The position numbers and the translations under genes are program-made. The notes beneath the pieces are model-generated. The model saw only the letters and a program-made list of their open reading frames with translations, ran no database searches and was not told the origin of the DNA. DNA of 64,000 nt. It comes from Phenylobacterium kunshanense (GTDB taxonomy: Bacteria; Pseudomonadota; Alphaproteobacteria; Caulobacterales; Caulobacteraceae). Location: positions 124,001-188,000 of the forward strand of contig NZ_QFYS01000007.1 of the NCBI RefSeq assembly GCF_003254525.1, given 5' to 3'. Positions 16,485 through 25,485 of this stretch are shown here, in pieces (position 1 is the stretch's first letter; the number at the start of each line of letters is the position of its first letter).

Positions 16485-19409
16485 ATGTCCTTGCGAGGGG
16501 CTCTCCGTTCCGGGGTGGCCGCGGCCTGCATCGTCAGTGTCGCCGCGCCCGCCGGGATCGCCGCACCCGCGGTCAAGGCCGCCGCCACGCGCGGCGGCCT
16601 CGATGTTCGCGTGGCGCAGGCCGAGACCTTCTCGCGCGTCGAGATTTTCGGCGGCCGCGTGGACGCCCGCCGAGAGGGCCAGACGGTCGTCCTGACCTTC
16701 GCCAAGGGCGCGAACCCGGATGTGTCGCGGCTTCGCACGGCCCCGCCGCGCTGGATCGCGTCGGCGGAGAAGCGCGACGCCGGCGGTCGGCTGGCGCTGG
16801 TCCTCCAGCTCGCCGATGGCGCCGACGCCAAGATCGGCAGCGCCGATGGCGCCACATACGTCAACGTCTTCGAGAAGCCCGCAGTCGATCCGGCGCAGGC
16901 CGCGGCCGAGACGCCGCCGGTCGCCGAGGCCGAGCCCCCGCGACCCAATCCGCTTCCGCCGGGCGGGGTGGTCCGGATGGCGGCGAAGTCGGCCGGCGGA
17001 CAGGTGCAGCTCTCGTTCGACTGGGCGAACCCGGCCGGTGCGGCGGTCTTCCGCCGGGGCGACGCGGTGTGGGTGGTGTTCGACGCCCCGGCCACGCTCG
17101 ACGTCACGGACACGCCGCGCAACGCCAAGCCGCTGCGTTCGCTCCAGGCCTTCAAGGGCGCTGACTATGCGGCCCTTCGGATCGAGGCCGATCCCGATAC
17201 GCCCTTGTTCGTCGGATCGCAGGGGACGACCTGGACCATCTCGCTGGGCCCCGGCTCCCAGGCCCAGCCGGCGATCGTACGGATCAGCCGTGATCCTGCC
17301 GCGGGGCCCGCCACGCTGAAGGCGCCGGTGGCCGGCGCGACCCGGGTGGTCAACCTGTCCGATCCTACGGTTGGCGACACGCTGACGGTCGTGACGGCCC
17401 TGGGGCCCGCCAAGGGCGTTCCCAGCCGTCGTGATTTCGTGGACGCGGCCCTGCTGCCGTCGATCCAGGGGCTGGCCATCGAGCCGCTGGTGGACGACCT
17501 GGCCGTCCAGCGCGAGGGCGAGATCGTCCGGATCAGCCGGGCCGACGGGCTGAACCTGTCCCCGGCCTGGGCCACGCGGGAGAAGGAAGCCACACAGCTA
17601 GGCGCCCCACGGCCGGCCTCGATGCCCGCGCTGATCCTGTCCGAATGGGCGGCGACGGGCGAGGGCGGCTTCACGCGCCGCCGCGACGACCTCATGGCCG
17701 CCGCCGCCGCGGAAGGCGCGAACAAGAGCCGCGAAGCGCCGGTCGCCGCGCGCATGGCCATGGCGCGGTTCCTGGTCGGCTCGGAGCTGGCGTTCGAAGC
17801 CATCGGGCTCCTCAACAGCTTGGCCCGTGAGCATCCCGAGATGCTCGACGATCCCGAGTTCAGGGGCCTTCGCGGCGTCGCGCGCACGCTTGCCCGGCGC
17901 TACGCGGAAGCCGATGCGGATTTCTCCTCGCCGAGCCTGGCCGACGACCCGTCGACGGCGCTTTGGCGGGCCTACATCAATACGCAGCTCGCCCACCATG
18001 CTGAGGCGCGGACCCAGTTCGCCAGGGGCGTCCAGGCCTACGGTCTGTTCTCGCCGCTTTGGAAGGCGCGTTTCGCCCGCGCCGACGCGCAGTCCGCCCT
18101 GGCCCAGGGGGACCTGGCCGCGGCCGACGCCCGCATCCGCATGGCGCTGGAGGAAAAGGTCGATCCAGAAGAACAGCTTCGCGCCCGTCTGATCCAGGCG
18201 CGCGTCGTCGAACTGCAGGGGCACAAGGATCGCGCCCTCCGGATCTACAAGGCCATCGCGACGGCGCCGATCGATTCGATCGCCGCACCCGCGGTCCTGC
18301 GCGCCACGCAGATCCGGCTGGAGACGGGCCAGATCACGCCGGTCCAGGCCGCCGGCGTGTTCGACGGGTTGCGCTACCGCTGGCGGGGCGACTCCACCGA
18401 ACTCGAGACCATCCGCGCGCTGGGCCAGCTCTATCTGGCGCAGGGCCGCTATCGCGAGGCGCTGGAAGCGCTGCGGTCGGCGGGCGTGCGCATGCCCGAT
18501 CTGCCGGAGGCTCAGCAACTCCAGGCGGACCTCAATGCCGCGTTCCGGGGCCTCTTCCTCGATGGACTGGCCGACGGTCTGGAGCCAACCCAGGCGCTCG
18601 CGCTCTTCTTCGACTTCAAGGAACTGGCGCCGCTGGGCGCTGACGGCGACCTGATGGTGCGCAAGATCGTGCGCCGGCTCGTGGATGTGGACCTGTTGCC
18701 CCAGGCGGCCGACCTGCTGAAGTACCAGGCCGACAACCGGCTGGACGGCGTGCCCCGCGCCCAGGTGGCGACGGACCTCGCCGTCATCTACCTGATGGAC
18801 CGCAAGCCCGAGCAGGCGATCGCCGCGATCAACGGCTCGCGAACCACGATCCTGCCGACCGCGCTCAACGCTGAACGTCGACTCGTGGAGGCCAGGGCGT
18901 GGACGGCGCTCGGCCGCTTCGAGAGCGCCCTCGAGATCATCGAGCGGGATACGTCCAAGGAGGCCACCGACCTCCGCAGCGAGATCACCTGGAAGCAGAA
19001 GAACTGGGCCGCCGCCGGCCCGCTGTTCGAGAAGACGCTCGGCGAGCGCTGGAAGAACCCCGCGGCGCTTTCGAGCGAGGAGGAGGGCCGCCTGCTCCGC
19101 GCCGGCGTCGCCTACAGCCTTGCGGGCGACGAGGCCGCGCTGGCCCGCCTGGAGAGCCGCTACCAGGGGCATAGCGAGAAGGCCAACAATCCCGAAGCAC
19201 TGCGGATCGCCCTGTCGGGCGCGCCTGACGGTCGCCTCAGCGTGGGGGACTTCGGTCGGGTCTCGGCCGACAACGAGGCGTTCGCTGGCTGGGTCGAGAA
19301 GATGAAGGGCCGCTTCAAGACGCGCGCCGCGCCGGTCGGCGCCGCCAAGGCTCCAGCGACCGCGCCGGCCCGGCAGGCTCAGGCTGCGCGCGCGCCCGCG
19401 CGCGGCTGA
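16485..19409 (+). CDS. Large exported TPR protein of the fliLM operon
   Basis: A 974-residue protein with an N-terminal signal-like segment (VAAACIVSVAAPAGIAAPAVKA). The first 400 residues are beta-rich and include AMIN-like repeats (VRVAQAETFSRVEIFGGRVDARREGQTVVLTFAKG and VQLSFDWANPAGAAVFRRGDAVWVVFDAPATLDV). Residues about 430-900 are helical TPR-like repeats (for example RLIQARVVELQGHKDRALRIYKAIA and LGQLYLAQGRYREALEALRSAGVRM). The tail is Ala/Pro/Arg-rich. It follows the MotE-like gene by three bases, so it is probably part of the flagellar operon and acts in the periplasm as a scaffold. AMIN-like modules suggest contact with peptidoglycan or secretin-like rings, which is inference only. 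Confidence 0.7.
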   Translation: MSLRGALRSGVAAACIVSVAAPAGIAAPAVKAAATRGGLDVRVAQAETFSRVEIFGGRVDARREGQTVVLTFAKGANPDVSRLRTAPPRWIASAEKRDAGGRLALVLQLADGADAKIGSADGATYVNVFEKPAVDPAQAAAETPPVAEAEPPRPNPLPPGGVVRMAAKSAGGQVQLSFDWANPAGAAVFRRGDAVWVVFDAPATLDVTDTPRNAKPLRSLQAFKGADYAALRIEADPDTPLFVGSQGTTWTISLGPGSQAQPAIVRISRDPAAGPATLKAPVAGATRVVNLSDPTVGDTLTVVTALGPAKGVPSRRDFVDAALLPSIQGLAIEPLVDDLAVQREGEIVRISRADGLNLSPAWATREKEATQLGAPRPASMPALILSEWAATGEGGFTRRRDDLMAAAAAEGANKSREAPVAARMAMARFLVGSELAFEAIGLLNSLAREHPEMLDDPEFRGLRGVARTLARRYAEADADFSSPSLADDPSTALWRAYINTQLAHHAEARTQFARGVQAYGLFSPLWKARFARADAQSALAQGDLAAADARIRMALEEKVDPEEQLRARLIQARVVELQGHKDRALRIYKAIATAPIDSIAAPAVLRATQIRLETGQITPVQAAGVFDGLRYRWRGDSTELETIRALGQLYLAQGRYREALEALRSAGVRMPDLPEAQQLQADLNAAFRGLFLDGLADGLEPTQALALFFDFKELAPLGADGDLMVRKIVRRLVDVDLLPQAADLLKYQADNRLDGVPRAQVATDLAVIYLMDRKPEQAIAAINGSRTTILPTALNAERRLVEARAWTALGRFESALEIIERDTSKEATDLRSEITWKQKNWAAAGPLFEKTLGERWKNPAALSSEEEGRLLRAGVAYSLAGDEAALARLESRYQGHSEKANNPEALRIALSGAPDGRLSVGDFGRVSADNEAFAGWVEKMKGRFKTRAAPVGAAKAPATAPARQAQAARAPARG

Positions 19410-19543
19410 CCCGCAGGTCCGATCATTCGTCGACCGTACCCGGACGTTCGTCGCAGGGGCGCTGCTCGGGATGTCGCCGACGGCCTATGGGCCAGCGCTG
19501 ATCCCGGCGGCGCTATGACCGCCACATCGGCGAGAACATCCAG

Positions 19544-20062
19544 ATGATCAACCTGTCCGCCAAGGCCGCCCTGGCGCTCGTGGCCCTCTCGTTCGCCACC
19601 CCGGCATGGGCGCATCCCGAGGACGCCGGCCTCAACGCGGTCTACGCCGGGCTCGCGAAGGCCCGCGCCGCCAACGACGTGACGGGGATGGCCTCGCACT
19701 TCCATCCGCAGGGTCTTCTTGTCGACGCCCGGCCCGGCCCGGCGCTGCCCGGCGGCGAACTGGCGGCTCGGCTCGCGCCCCAGGCCGAGCGTATCGCCAA
19801 AGACGGAGTCTCCATCCAGACGGCCTACCGGATCGAGCGCCGCCAGGTGCTGGAGGGCGGCATCGCCCTCGACGCCGGCTACATGCGTCAGGCGTTCCGC
19901 CGGCCCGGCGCGGATGAGCAGGTGCGCTACGCGCGGTTCCTCGTCACGCTGAAGCGCGAGGCCGATGGGCGGTGGAAAATCCTGGGCGATGCGAGCATGC
20001 CCTCGACCGCCGAGGTCTGGGCCGCGCTGACGCCACAGGACGGCCTGGCGTTCGACAAGTAG
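19544..20062 (+). CDS. Exported NTF2/SnoaL-like protein
   Basis: A 172-residue protein with a signal peptide (MINLSAKAALALVALSFATPAWA) and a mature NTF2-like cone fold of the DUF4440/SnoaL type: GLAKARAANDVTGMASHFHPQGLLVDARPG at the start, and RYARFLVTLKREADGRWKILGDASMPS as the final strands. No catalytic residues can be named. It is separated from the TPR gene by 134 bases in which I see nothing notable, and it ends four bases before the convergent fliP. Confidence 0.65.
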   Translation: MINLSAKAALALVALSFATPAWAHPEDAGLNAVYAGLAKARAANDVTGMASHFHPQGLLVDARPGPALPGGELAARLAPQAERIAKDGVSIQTAYRIERRQVLEGGIALDAGYMRQAFRRPGADEQVRYARFLVTLKREADGRWKILGDASMPSTAEVWAALTPQDGLAFDK

Positions 20063-20066
20063 GGCG

Positions 20067-20864
20067 CTATCCCCCGCCCGCGCCCCGCTGGAAGCTCTCG
20101 ACAAGGCTCCCGCAGACCAGTCGCCAGCCGTCCACCAGCACGAAGAAGATCAGCTTGAAGGGCAGGCTGATCACAACGGGCGGCAGCATCATCATGCCCA
20201 TGCTCATCAGTACGCTGGCGACGACCAGGTCGATCACCAGGAAGGGCACGAACAGCAGGAAGCCGATCTCGAAGGCGCGCTTAAGCTCCGAGATCATGAA
20301 CGCGGGGGTCACCACCCGGATGGGGATGTCCTGGATGTTCGCGGGCCGCTGGATCCGCGACAGGCGGACGAACAGGGCCAGATCCTCCTGGTCGACCTGG
20401 GTCAGCATGAACTGCTTCACTGGCCCGCCGGCGGCGTCGAAGGCGGCCGGCAGCTCCATCTGCTGCTCGAGCAGGGGCTTGACGCCTTCGGTGTAGGACC
20501 GTTCGAACGTCGGCCCCATGACGATGGCCGTCAGGAACAGGGCCAGCGAGATCAGCACCGCATTCGGTGGGCTCTGCTGCAGGCCAAGCGCCGTACGCAG
20601 CAGGGACAGAACGACCACGATGCGGACGAACGAGGTCGTCATGATCACGATCGACGGGGCCAGCGACAGCACGGTCAGCAGGCCGACGAGCTGGACCACC
20701 CGCTCGGTCAGGCCGGCCCCGGTTCCCAGGTCGATGTTCAGCGCCTGGGCCGTCGCGACCGCAGGGACCATCGCGCACACGACCCCGGCCAGCGCGGAAA
20801 TCAGCGCGGCTCTACGCCAGTCGGCCGCGGGCAGGGCGCGCAAGGCGGCGAGGAGAGCGCGCAT
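20067..20864 (-). CDS. fliP: Flagellar type III export gate protein FliP
   Basis: FliP is the core subunit of the flagellar export gate (with FliQ and FliR) in the inner membrane. The protein has 265 residues with a cleavable signal (RRAALISALAGVVCAMVPAVATAQA), as is typical for FliP. Signatures are SLAPSIVIMTTSFVRIVVVLSLLRTALGLQQSPPNAVLISLALFLT, and the C-terminal IGFLLFVPFLVIDLVVASVLMSMGMMMLPPV. ATG 20864 overlaps the TGA of fliO (ATGA), which fixes the start. An upstream extension of the open frame is not conserved. Confidence 0.96.
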   Translation of the reverse strand: MRALLAALRALPAADWRRAALISALAGVVCAMVPAVATAQALNIDLGTGAGLTERVVQLVGLLTVLSLAPSIVIMTTSFVRIVVVLSLLRTALGLQQSPPNAVLISLALFLTAIVMGPTFERSYTEGVKPLLEQQMELPAAFDAAGGPVKQFMLTQVDQEDLALFVRLSRIQRPANIQDIPIRVVTPAFMISELKRAFEIGFLLFVPFLVIDLVVASVLMSMGMMMLPPVVISLPFKLIFFVLVDGWRLVCGSLVESFQRGAGGG

Positions 20865-21133
20865 CAGGCGGCGTCCTTGGACAGGTCGGCGATCACCCGG
20901 CCTTCGCCCAGCAGGATCATCTGCTCGCGACCGTCGCATTCCACGATGAGCAGCCGACGGGTCGGATCCAGGACCAGGCTCTCCACCACCTTGAGGCGCC
21001 GGTCCTTCTTCTGGGCCGACAGGCGAGCCATGGCGTCGGGCCCATAGCGACGCAGCGCCACCGCGGCCAAGCCGATCAGGCCGAGGGTGAGCGCCAGGGC
21101 GAAGACGGCGCGGAGGAAACTGGCGAAGTCCAT
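20864..21133 (-). CDS. fliO: Flagellar biosynthetic protein FliO
   Basis: FliO is a small single-pass membrane protein that helps assemble the FliP-FliR complex. The protein has 89 residues: an N-terminal transmembrane helix (FASFLRAVFALALTLGLIGLAAVALRRYG) and the conserved cytoplasmic part KDRRLKVVESLVLDPTRRLLIVECDGREQMILLGEG, which is diagnostic. It is coupled to fliP by a four-base overlap and divergent from flgB; a CtrA box lies in the 94-base gap. Confidence 0.92.
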   Translation of the reverse strand: MDFASFLRAVFALALTLGLIGLAAVALRRYGPDAMARLSAQKKDRRLKVVESLVLDPTRRLLIVECDGREQMILLGEGRVIADLSKDAA

Positions 21134-21188
21134 GAAGAAGCGCTTCGGCGGCCTGGGGGAACAGGTCCCTAGTTCGCGCTTGAGTCCC

Positions 21189-21205
21189 TTAAACGCAGAT
21201 TAACC
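21189..21205. promoter_or_regulatory. CtrA binding box between fliO and flgB
   Basis: TTAA-acgcaga-TTAACC is an exact match to the full CtrA consensus TTAA-N7-TTAA with the favoured CC extension. It lies 23 bases before the flgB start codon on the plus strand and 56 bases before fliO on the minus strand. Regulation of flgB-flgC-fliE, and possibly fliO-fliP, by phospho-CtrA is therefore likely. Confidence 0.75.
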
Positions 21206-21227
21206 CTGTTTCTTCAGGATCGGTCGT

Positions 21228-21665
21228 ATGAACCTGGCCGAAATCCCGCTCTTCGCGATGCTCCGCGGCCGCCTTGGCCATCTTGGCGAGCGCCAGAAGC
21301 TGATCGCGCAGAACGTCGCCAACACCGACACCGCCCGCTATGTGCCCGAGGACCTGAAGCCCTACAGCTTCGACGCTCGGGTGCAGAAGCGGCTGCAGAT
21401 GACCCAGGCCAGCTCGGGCGCCCAGATGATGGCCGCGACCCATATGAGCCACATGGCGTCGCGCAACCCCCGCCCGCCCGGTGGCGGCTACAAGACCGTG
21501 AAGTCGCCCGGCTCCGAGACCACGCTCAACGGCAATTCCGTGGTTCTGGAGGAGGAGATGATCAAGATGAGCGACGCCCGCATGCAGTACGATGCGGCGA
21601 TCAGCTTCTACCAGAAATCCCTCGGCCTCCTGCGGATGGCGGCGCGCGCGCCGGGCCGCGGCTAG
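21228..21665 (+). CDS. flgB: Flagellar proximal rod protein FlgB
   Basis: FlgB is the innermost rod subunit. The protein has 145 residues with the rod signature near the N-terminus (FAMLRGRLGHLGERQKLIAQNVANTDTARYVPEDL) and a C-terminal helix (MSDARMQYDAAISFYQKSLGLLRMA). The linker is Met/His-rich (QMMAATHMSHMASR). It begins the flgB-flgC-fliE operon just downstream of a full CtrA box. Confidence 0.94.
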   Translation: MNLAEIPLFAMLRGRLGHLGERQKLIAQNVANTDTARYVPEDLKPYSFDARVQKRLQMTQASSGAQMMAATHMSHMASRNPRPPGGGYKTVKSPGSETTLNGNSVVLEEEMIKMSDARMQYDAAISFYQKSLGLLRMAARAPGRG

Positions 21666-21679
21666 GGAAGGAGCGTTAG

Positions 21680-22102
21680 ATGCCTCAGCAGATCAAACCC
21701 GTCGGCGGCGTCACCCAGGCCGTGGCCGCGTCCGCGCTTCGTGCGCAGCAGGCCCGGATGCGGATCATCGCCGAAAATCTGGCCAACGCGGATTCCACCT
21801 CCAAGACGCCCGGCGGCGATCCCTACCGCCGGCAGGCCCCGGTTTTCGAGCCGACCAAGGTCGAGGGCGCCAAAGGCGTTCGGATGAGCAAGGTCGAGCC
21901 CGACCAGACCGACTTCCGGCAGGAATACAGCCCGGGCCACCCGTCGGCCGACGACAAGGGCTATGTGAAGCTGCCGAACGTGAACTCCCTGGTCGAGGCG
22001 ATGGACATGCGCGAGGCGCAGCGCGCCTACGAAGCCAACCTCAACGTGATCGAGACCGCGCGCGCCATGGAGATGCGCACGCTGGATCTCCTCCGCAAAT
22101 AG
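21680..22102 (+). CDS. flgC: Flagellar proximal rod protein FlgC
   Basis: FlgC is a proximal rod subunit of 140 residues. The N-terminal signature is AVAASALRAQQARMRIIAENLANADSTSKTPGGDPYRRQ and the C-terminal one is VEAMDMREAQRAYEANLNVIETARAMEMRTLDLLRK, both characteristic of FlgC. It is exported by the flagellar type III system. GGAAGGAG lies shortly upstream of ATG 21680. It is the second gene of the operon, 14 bases after flgB. Confidence 0.96.
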   Translation: MPQQIKPVGGVTQAVAASALRAQQARMRIIAENLANADSTSKTPGGDPYRRQAPVFEPTKVEGAKGVRMSKVEPDQTDFRQEYSPGHPSADDKGYVKLPNVNSLVEAMDMREAQRAYEANLNVIETARAMEMRTLDLLRK

Positions 22103-22113
22103 GGCGCTGAGCG

Positions 22114-22458
22114 ATGATCACCCCGTTCTCCGCCGCCCGGGCCTACGCGGCCATCCAGAAGGGCGTCAGCCTGAACCCCGGCCAGGAGGCCGGCCTGGAC
22201 CCGTCAATCGGCGCCGGCGCCGGTCCGTCAGCCCCGGTCCAGGGTGGCTTTGGAGACCTCGTCAAGGCGGCCATCACGGACGCTGTCAGCTCGTCCAAGC
22301 ACGCCGAGCGGCAGATGGCCAATCAGGTGGCGGGCAAGGCGGAGCTGGTCGATGTGGTGACCGCGGTCTCGGCCGCCGAAGCCAGCCTGGAGACGGTGAT
22401 GGCCGTGCGCGATCAGGTGATCAGCGCCTATCAGGAAATCATGCGCATGCCGATCTGA
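22114..22458 (+). CDS. fliE: Flagellar hook-basal body adaptor FliE
   Basis: FliE links the MS-ring to the rod. The protein has 114 residues; the conserved C-terminal part is [69 protein letters not shown], ending in the family hallmark EIMRMPI. It starts 11 bases after flgC and is followed by a hairpin terminator, so it closes the operon. Confidence 0.95.
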   Translation: MITPFSAARAYAAIQKGVSLNPGQEAGLDPSIGAGAGPSAPVQGGFGDLVKAAITDAVSSSKHAERQMANQVAGKAELVDVVTAVSAAEASLETVMAVRDQVISAYQEIMRMPI

Positions 22459-22501
22459 GCGCGAAGGCGGCTGGTCCGCGCGCGCTCGATCCACAGTGAA
22501 A

Positions 22502-22525
22502 GGCCCCGCTTTGGCGGGGCCTTCT
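22502..22525. terminator. Rho-independent terminator between fliE and sodC
   Basis: GGCCCCGC-tttg-GCGGGGCC is a perfect 8-base-pair hairpin. On the plus strand it is followed by TTCT and on the minus strand by TTTCAC, so it may end both flgBC-fliE and the convergent sodC. The T-tracts are short. Confidence 0.7.
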
Positions 22526-22535
22526 GCGTTGGGGG

Positions 22536-23027
22536 CTACTTCACCGCCGCGCAGGCGACCCGGGCCCCGGCGCCGCCGATCGGCTGCGACGTGTGGTCGT
22601 CAGGCGCGGCATGGATCAGCACCGCCGAGCCGTCGGCGTCCTTCAGGGCGTCCAGGGTCGTCAGGCTGCTGAACGCCTCCGTCGCGCCAGTCCCGTCCGC
22701 ACCGACGTAGAGGTTCGGCAGGTCGCCGGTCTCGTTCGCCTTGGGGTTCAGGAGGCCGTGCTGCCGATCTCCGCCGCCGTGGGTGTGACCGCCGGCGGAG
22801 GTGAAGTCGGATTTCGAGCAATCCGCCTTTTCGTGGAAATGCAGGCCATGCCATCCCGGCGTGAGCCCCTTGGCTTCCACGCGCAGCAGCACGCCCTTCG
22901 GCGCGGCCGTCAGCGTCACCTTGCCGATGGCCTCGCCCGCGCCGTTCTTCAGCTCGGCCGTGACCGGTTCGGCCGCGACGGCGGGGGTGGCGACGAGGGC
23001 GGCGGCGAGGGCGAGGGGAAGGCGCAT
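22536..23027 (-). CDS. sodC: Superoxide dismutase [Cu-Zn], periplasmic
   Basis: A Cu/Zn superoxide dismutase that detoxifies extracytoplasmic superoxide. It has 163 residues with a signal peptide (MRLPLALAAALVATPAVA). Metal ligands are visible: HFHEKADC (first His pair and the disulfide Cys), GGHTHGGGDRQHGLLNP (zinc-loop His residues), and LIHAAPDDHTSQPIGGAGARVAC (last Cu His and the second Cys). ATG 23027 has GGAGT a few bases upstream, which decides between it and an upstream frame extension. It stands alone, convergent with fliE and divergent from the ABC transporter. Confidence 0.95.
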   Translation of the reverse strand: MRLPLALAAALVATPAVAAEPVTAELKNGAGEAIGKVTLTAAPKGVLLRVEAKGLTPGWHGLHFHEKADCSKSDFTSAGGHTHGGGDRQHGLLNPKANETGDLPNLYVGADGTGATEAFSSLTTLDALKDADGSAVLIHAAPDDHTSQPIGGAGARVACAAVK

Positions 23028-23155
23028 CAGGGGACTCCGGCTTCGATGGGACAAGGGTCGCATGCAGCGACAGATATAGGGGACTCTGGTCTTCTAGTCG
23101 GACTCTGGGCGAAACGAAGACTTCGCGCGCCGGCTCCACGTGCTACCCGTCGTTC

Positions 23156-23923
23156 ATGGCCGCACCCATGATCGAACTGGCGGACGTCACCCACCGCTAC
23201 GGCGCGCAGGTCGCGCTCGACGGTGTGGGCCTGACGGTGCGGTCGGGCGAGTTCGTGGCCCTCGTCGGCGGTTCCGGATCAGGCAAGACCACCCTGCTGA
23301 AGACCATCAACGGCCTTGTCCGGCCCGATGACGGCCGGATCGCGGTGGATGGCGAAGACGTAGCCGCCGTCGCGCCTCACCTCCTGCGGCGGCGGATCGG
23401 CTATGTCTTCCAGGAGGTCGGGCTCTTTCCGCACCTGACCGTAGCCGAGAACATCGGCGTCACGCCGAAGCTGCTCGGCTGGGGGCCGCCGCGGATCGCC
23501 GCGAGGGTTCGCACGCTGCTGGATCTGGTCGCGCTTCCGGGGGATGTCGCGGACCGGCCACCATCCGCGCTCTCGGGCGGCCAGCGCCAGCGCGTGGGCG
23601 TGGCGCGGGCGCTCGCGGCCGAACCGGGCGTGATGCTGATGGACGAGCCCTTCGGCGCCCTCGACCCGCTGACGCGCGACCAGCTCGGCGCGGACTATCT
23701 GGCCCTGCACCGGCAGCTGGGATTGACCACGGTGATGGTGACGCACGATATCGCCGAAGCGGTGCTGCTCGCCGACCGTTTGGTGGTCATGCGGCAGGGG
23801 CGTATCCTGGCCGACGGTCCGCCGGCGGACCTGCTGGCCGCGGCGTCCGATCCCGCCGTGCGCGCGCTGCTCGAGGCGCCGCGCCGCCAGGCGGATCGCC
23901 TCCGCGAAAGGCTGGGCGGATGA
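23156..23923 (+). CDS. ABC transporter ATP-binding protein, OpuCA/ProV-like
   Basis: The ATPase of a quaternary-amine-type importer (OpuC/ProV/YehX family). It has 255 residues: Walker A GGSGSGKTT, Q-loop YVFQEVGLFPHLTVAENIG, signature LSGGQRQRVGVARAL, Walker B VMLMDEPFGALDP and switch His in VMVTHD. It lacks the C-terminal CBS pair found in some ProV/OpuCA proteins. ATG 23168 is an alternative start. Its TGA overlaps the ATG of the fused permease (ATGA), so the two form one transporter. The substrate could be betaine, choline, carnitine or ergothioneine; sequence alone does not decide. Confidence 0.88.
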   Translation: MAAPMIELADVTHRYGAQVALDGVGLTVRSGEFVALVGGSGSGKTTLLKTINGLVRPDDGRIAVDGEDVAAVAPHLLRRRIGYVFQEVGLFPHLTVAENIGVTPKLLGWGPPRIAARVRTLLDLVALPGDVADRPPSALSGGQRQRVGVARALAAEPGVMLMDEPFGALDPLTRDQLGADYLALHRQLGLTTVMVTHDIAEAVLLADRLVVMRQGRILADGPPADLLAAASDPAVRALLEAPRRQADRLRERLGG

Positions 23924-25476
23924 ACCCGCAATTCGCCGCGGCGCTCGACCTACTGCCCGGCTACCTGGCGTGGCACGTCCTGCTGTCGGCCAGCGCCCTT
24001 GCGCTCGGCCTGGCGATCAGCCTGCCGCTCGCCATCGCGGCGGCGCGCAGGCCGCGGCTGCGATGGCCGCTGCTGGCCCTGGCCAGCCTCATACAGACCA
24101 TCCCTGGCCTGGCGCTGCTCGCGCTGTTCTATCCCCTGCTGCTGGCGGTGTCGGCGGTCGCGGAGGCGGCGACGGGGCGCGGGTTCTCGGCGCTCGGCTT
24201 CCTGCCTTCGCTCCTGGCCCTCACGCTCTACGCCGTGCTGCCGATCCTGCGGAACGGTGTGGCGGGCCTCGCCGGAGTGGACCCGGCCATCGCCGAGGCG
24301 GCGGACGGGGTCGGGATGACGCCTCGCCAGAAGCTGCTGCAGGTGGAGCTGCCCCTTGCGGCGCCGGTGATCATGGCCGGCGTGCGGACGGCCGCGGTCT
24401 GGACCATCGGGGCCGCCACCCTGGCGACGCCGGTCGGCCAGACCAGCCTGGGCAACTACATCTTCGCTGGGCTCCAGACCGAGAACTGGGTCTTCGTGCT
24501 GTTTGGGTGCGCGGCCTCCGCTGTGTTGGCGATGGCCGCAGACCAGCTCCTCGGCCTCGCGGAGCGGGGGGTCCGGACGCGGCGGCGAGGCCTGATCATT
24601 GCGGGTGTCGCGGGCCTAATCGTCGGCGCGGGTCTGGCGATGGCGCCCCTCGCCGGATCCGGCGCTCCGACTGCCTATGTGGTCGGCGCGAAGAACTTCT
24701 CCGAACAGTACATCCTGGCCGAGCTGATGGCGGGGGAGCTGGAGCGAACCGGCGCCCGGGTGACGCGCAAGGAGAACCTGGGATCCAACGTGGCCTACCG
24801 CGCGCTCGCGGCCGGCGAGATCGATGTCTACGTCGACTATTCGGGCACCCTTTGGACCAACGTCCTGGGCCGGACCGACAACCCGGGCCGCGCGGCCATG
24901 GTGGACCAGCTCTCGGCCGAGCTTCGCCGACGCGACGGTGTGGTGGTGCTGGGATCCCTGGGCTTCGAGAACGCCTACGCCTTCGCCATGCGCCAGGACC
25001 GCGCCCGCGCGCTCGGCGTGGCCAGCCTGGTCGACCTGGCGAAGGTGGCGCCGCAGCTCACTCTGGGAACCGACGTCGAGTTCCTGTCGAGACCCGAGTG
25101 GAAGGCCGTGGATGCGGCATATGGCCTGTCGTTCCGGGCCACACGCTCGTTCCAGCCGACGTTCATGTACCGCGCGCTCGGCGGCGGCGAGGCCGACGTC
25201 ATCAGCGCGTTCTCGTCCGACGGACGCATCGCCGCCGACCGGCTGACCGTGCTGTCGGATCCCCGGGGCGCCATCCCGCCGTATGACGCCGTGATCCTCG
25301 TCTCGCCGAGGCGGGCGGCCGACAAGCGCTTCCTGGACGCGCTCCGCCCCCTGGTCGGCGCCATTGGCGTGGAGGCGATGCGGGCGGCGAACTACAGCGT
25401 CGATCGCGACGCCGACAAGCGAACGCCCGCCGAGGCCGCGCGCTGGCTGCGGGCGCAATCTGCCCCGGAAAGTTAA
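23920..25476 (+). CDS. ABC permease fused to glycine betaine-type substrate-binding domain
   Basis: A 518-residue fusion of an inner membrane permease and a periplasmic binding protein. Residues 1-230 hold about six transmembrane helices with the permease EAA motif region (AIAEAADGVGMTPRQKLLQVELPLAAPVI). Residues about 245-518 are an OpuAC domain beginning AYVVGAKNFSEQYILAELMAGELERTGARV, with AGEIDVYVDYSGTLWTNVL. The same fused layout is known in EgtU-type ergothioneine importers and in bile/carnitine OpuC relatives. With the preceding ATPase it makes a complete two-gene importer. The final helix-to-domain junction near residue 225 would tether the domain outside the membrane. Confidence 0.85.
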   Translation: MNPQFAAALDLLPGYLAWHVLLSASALALGLAISLPLAIAAARRPRLRWPLLALASLIQTIPGLALLALFYPLLLAVSAVAEAATGRGFSALGFLPSLLALTLYAVLPILRNGVAGLAGVDPAIAEAADGVGMTPRQKLLQVELPLAAPVIMAGVRTAAVWTIGAATLATPVGQTSLGNYIFAGLQTENWVFVLFGCAASAVLAMAADQLLGLAERGVRTRRRGLIIAGVAGLIVGAGLAMAPLAGSGAPTAYVVGAKNFSEQYILAELMAGELERTGARVTRKENLGSNVAYRALAAGEIDVYVDYSGTLWTNVLGRTDNPGRAAMVDQLSAELRRRDGVVVLGSLGFENAYAFAMRQDRARALGVASLVDLAKVAPQLTLGTDVEFLSRPEWKAVDAAYGLSFRATRSFQPTFMYRALGGGEADVISAFSSDGRIAADRLTVLSDPRGAIPPYDAVILVSPRRAADKRFLDALRPLVGAIGVEAMRAANYSVDRDADKRTPAEAARWLRAQSAPES

Positions 25477-25485
25477 CGGGACTAG

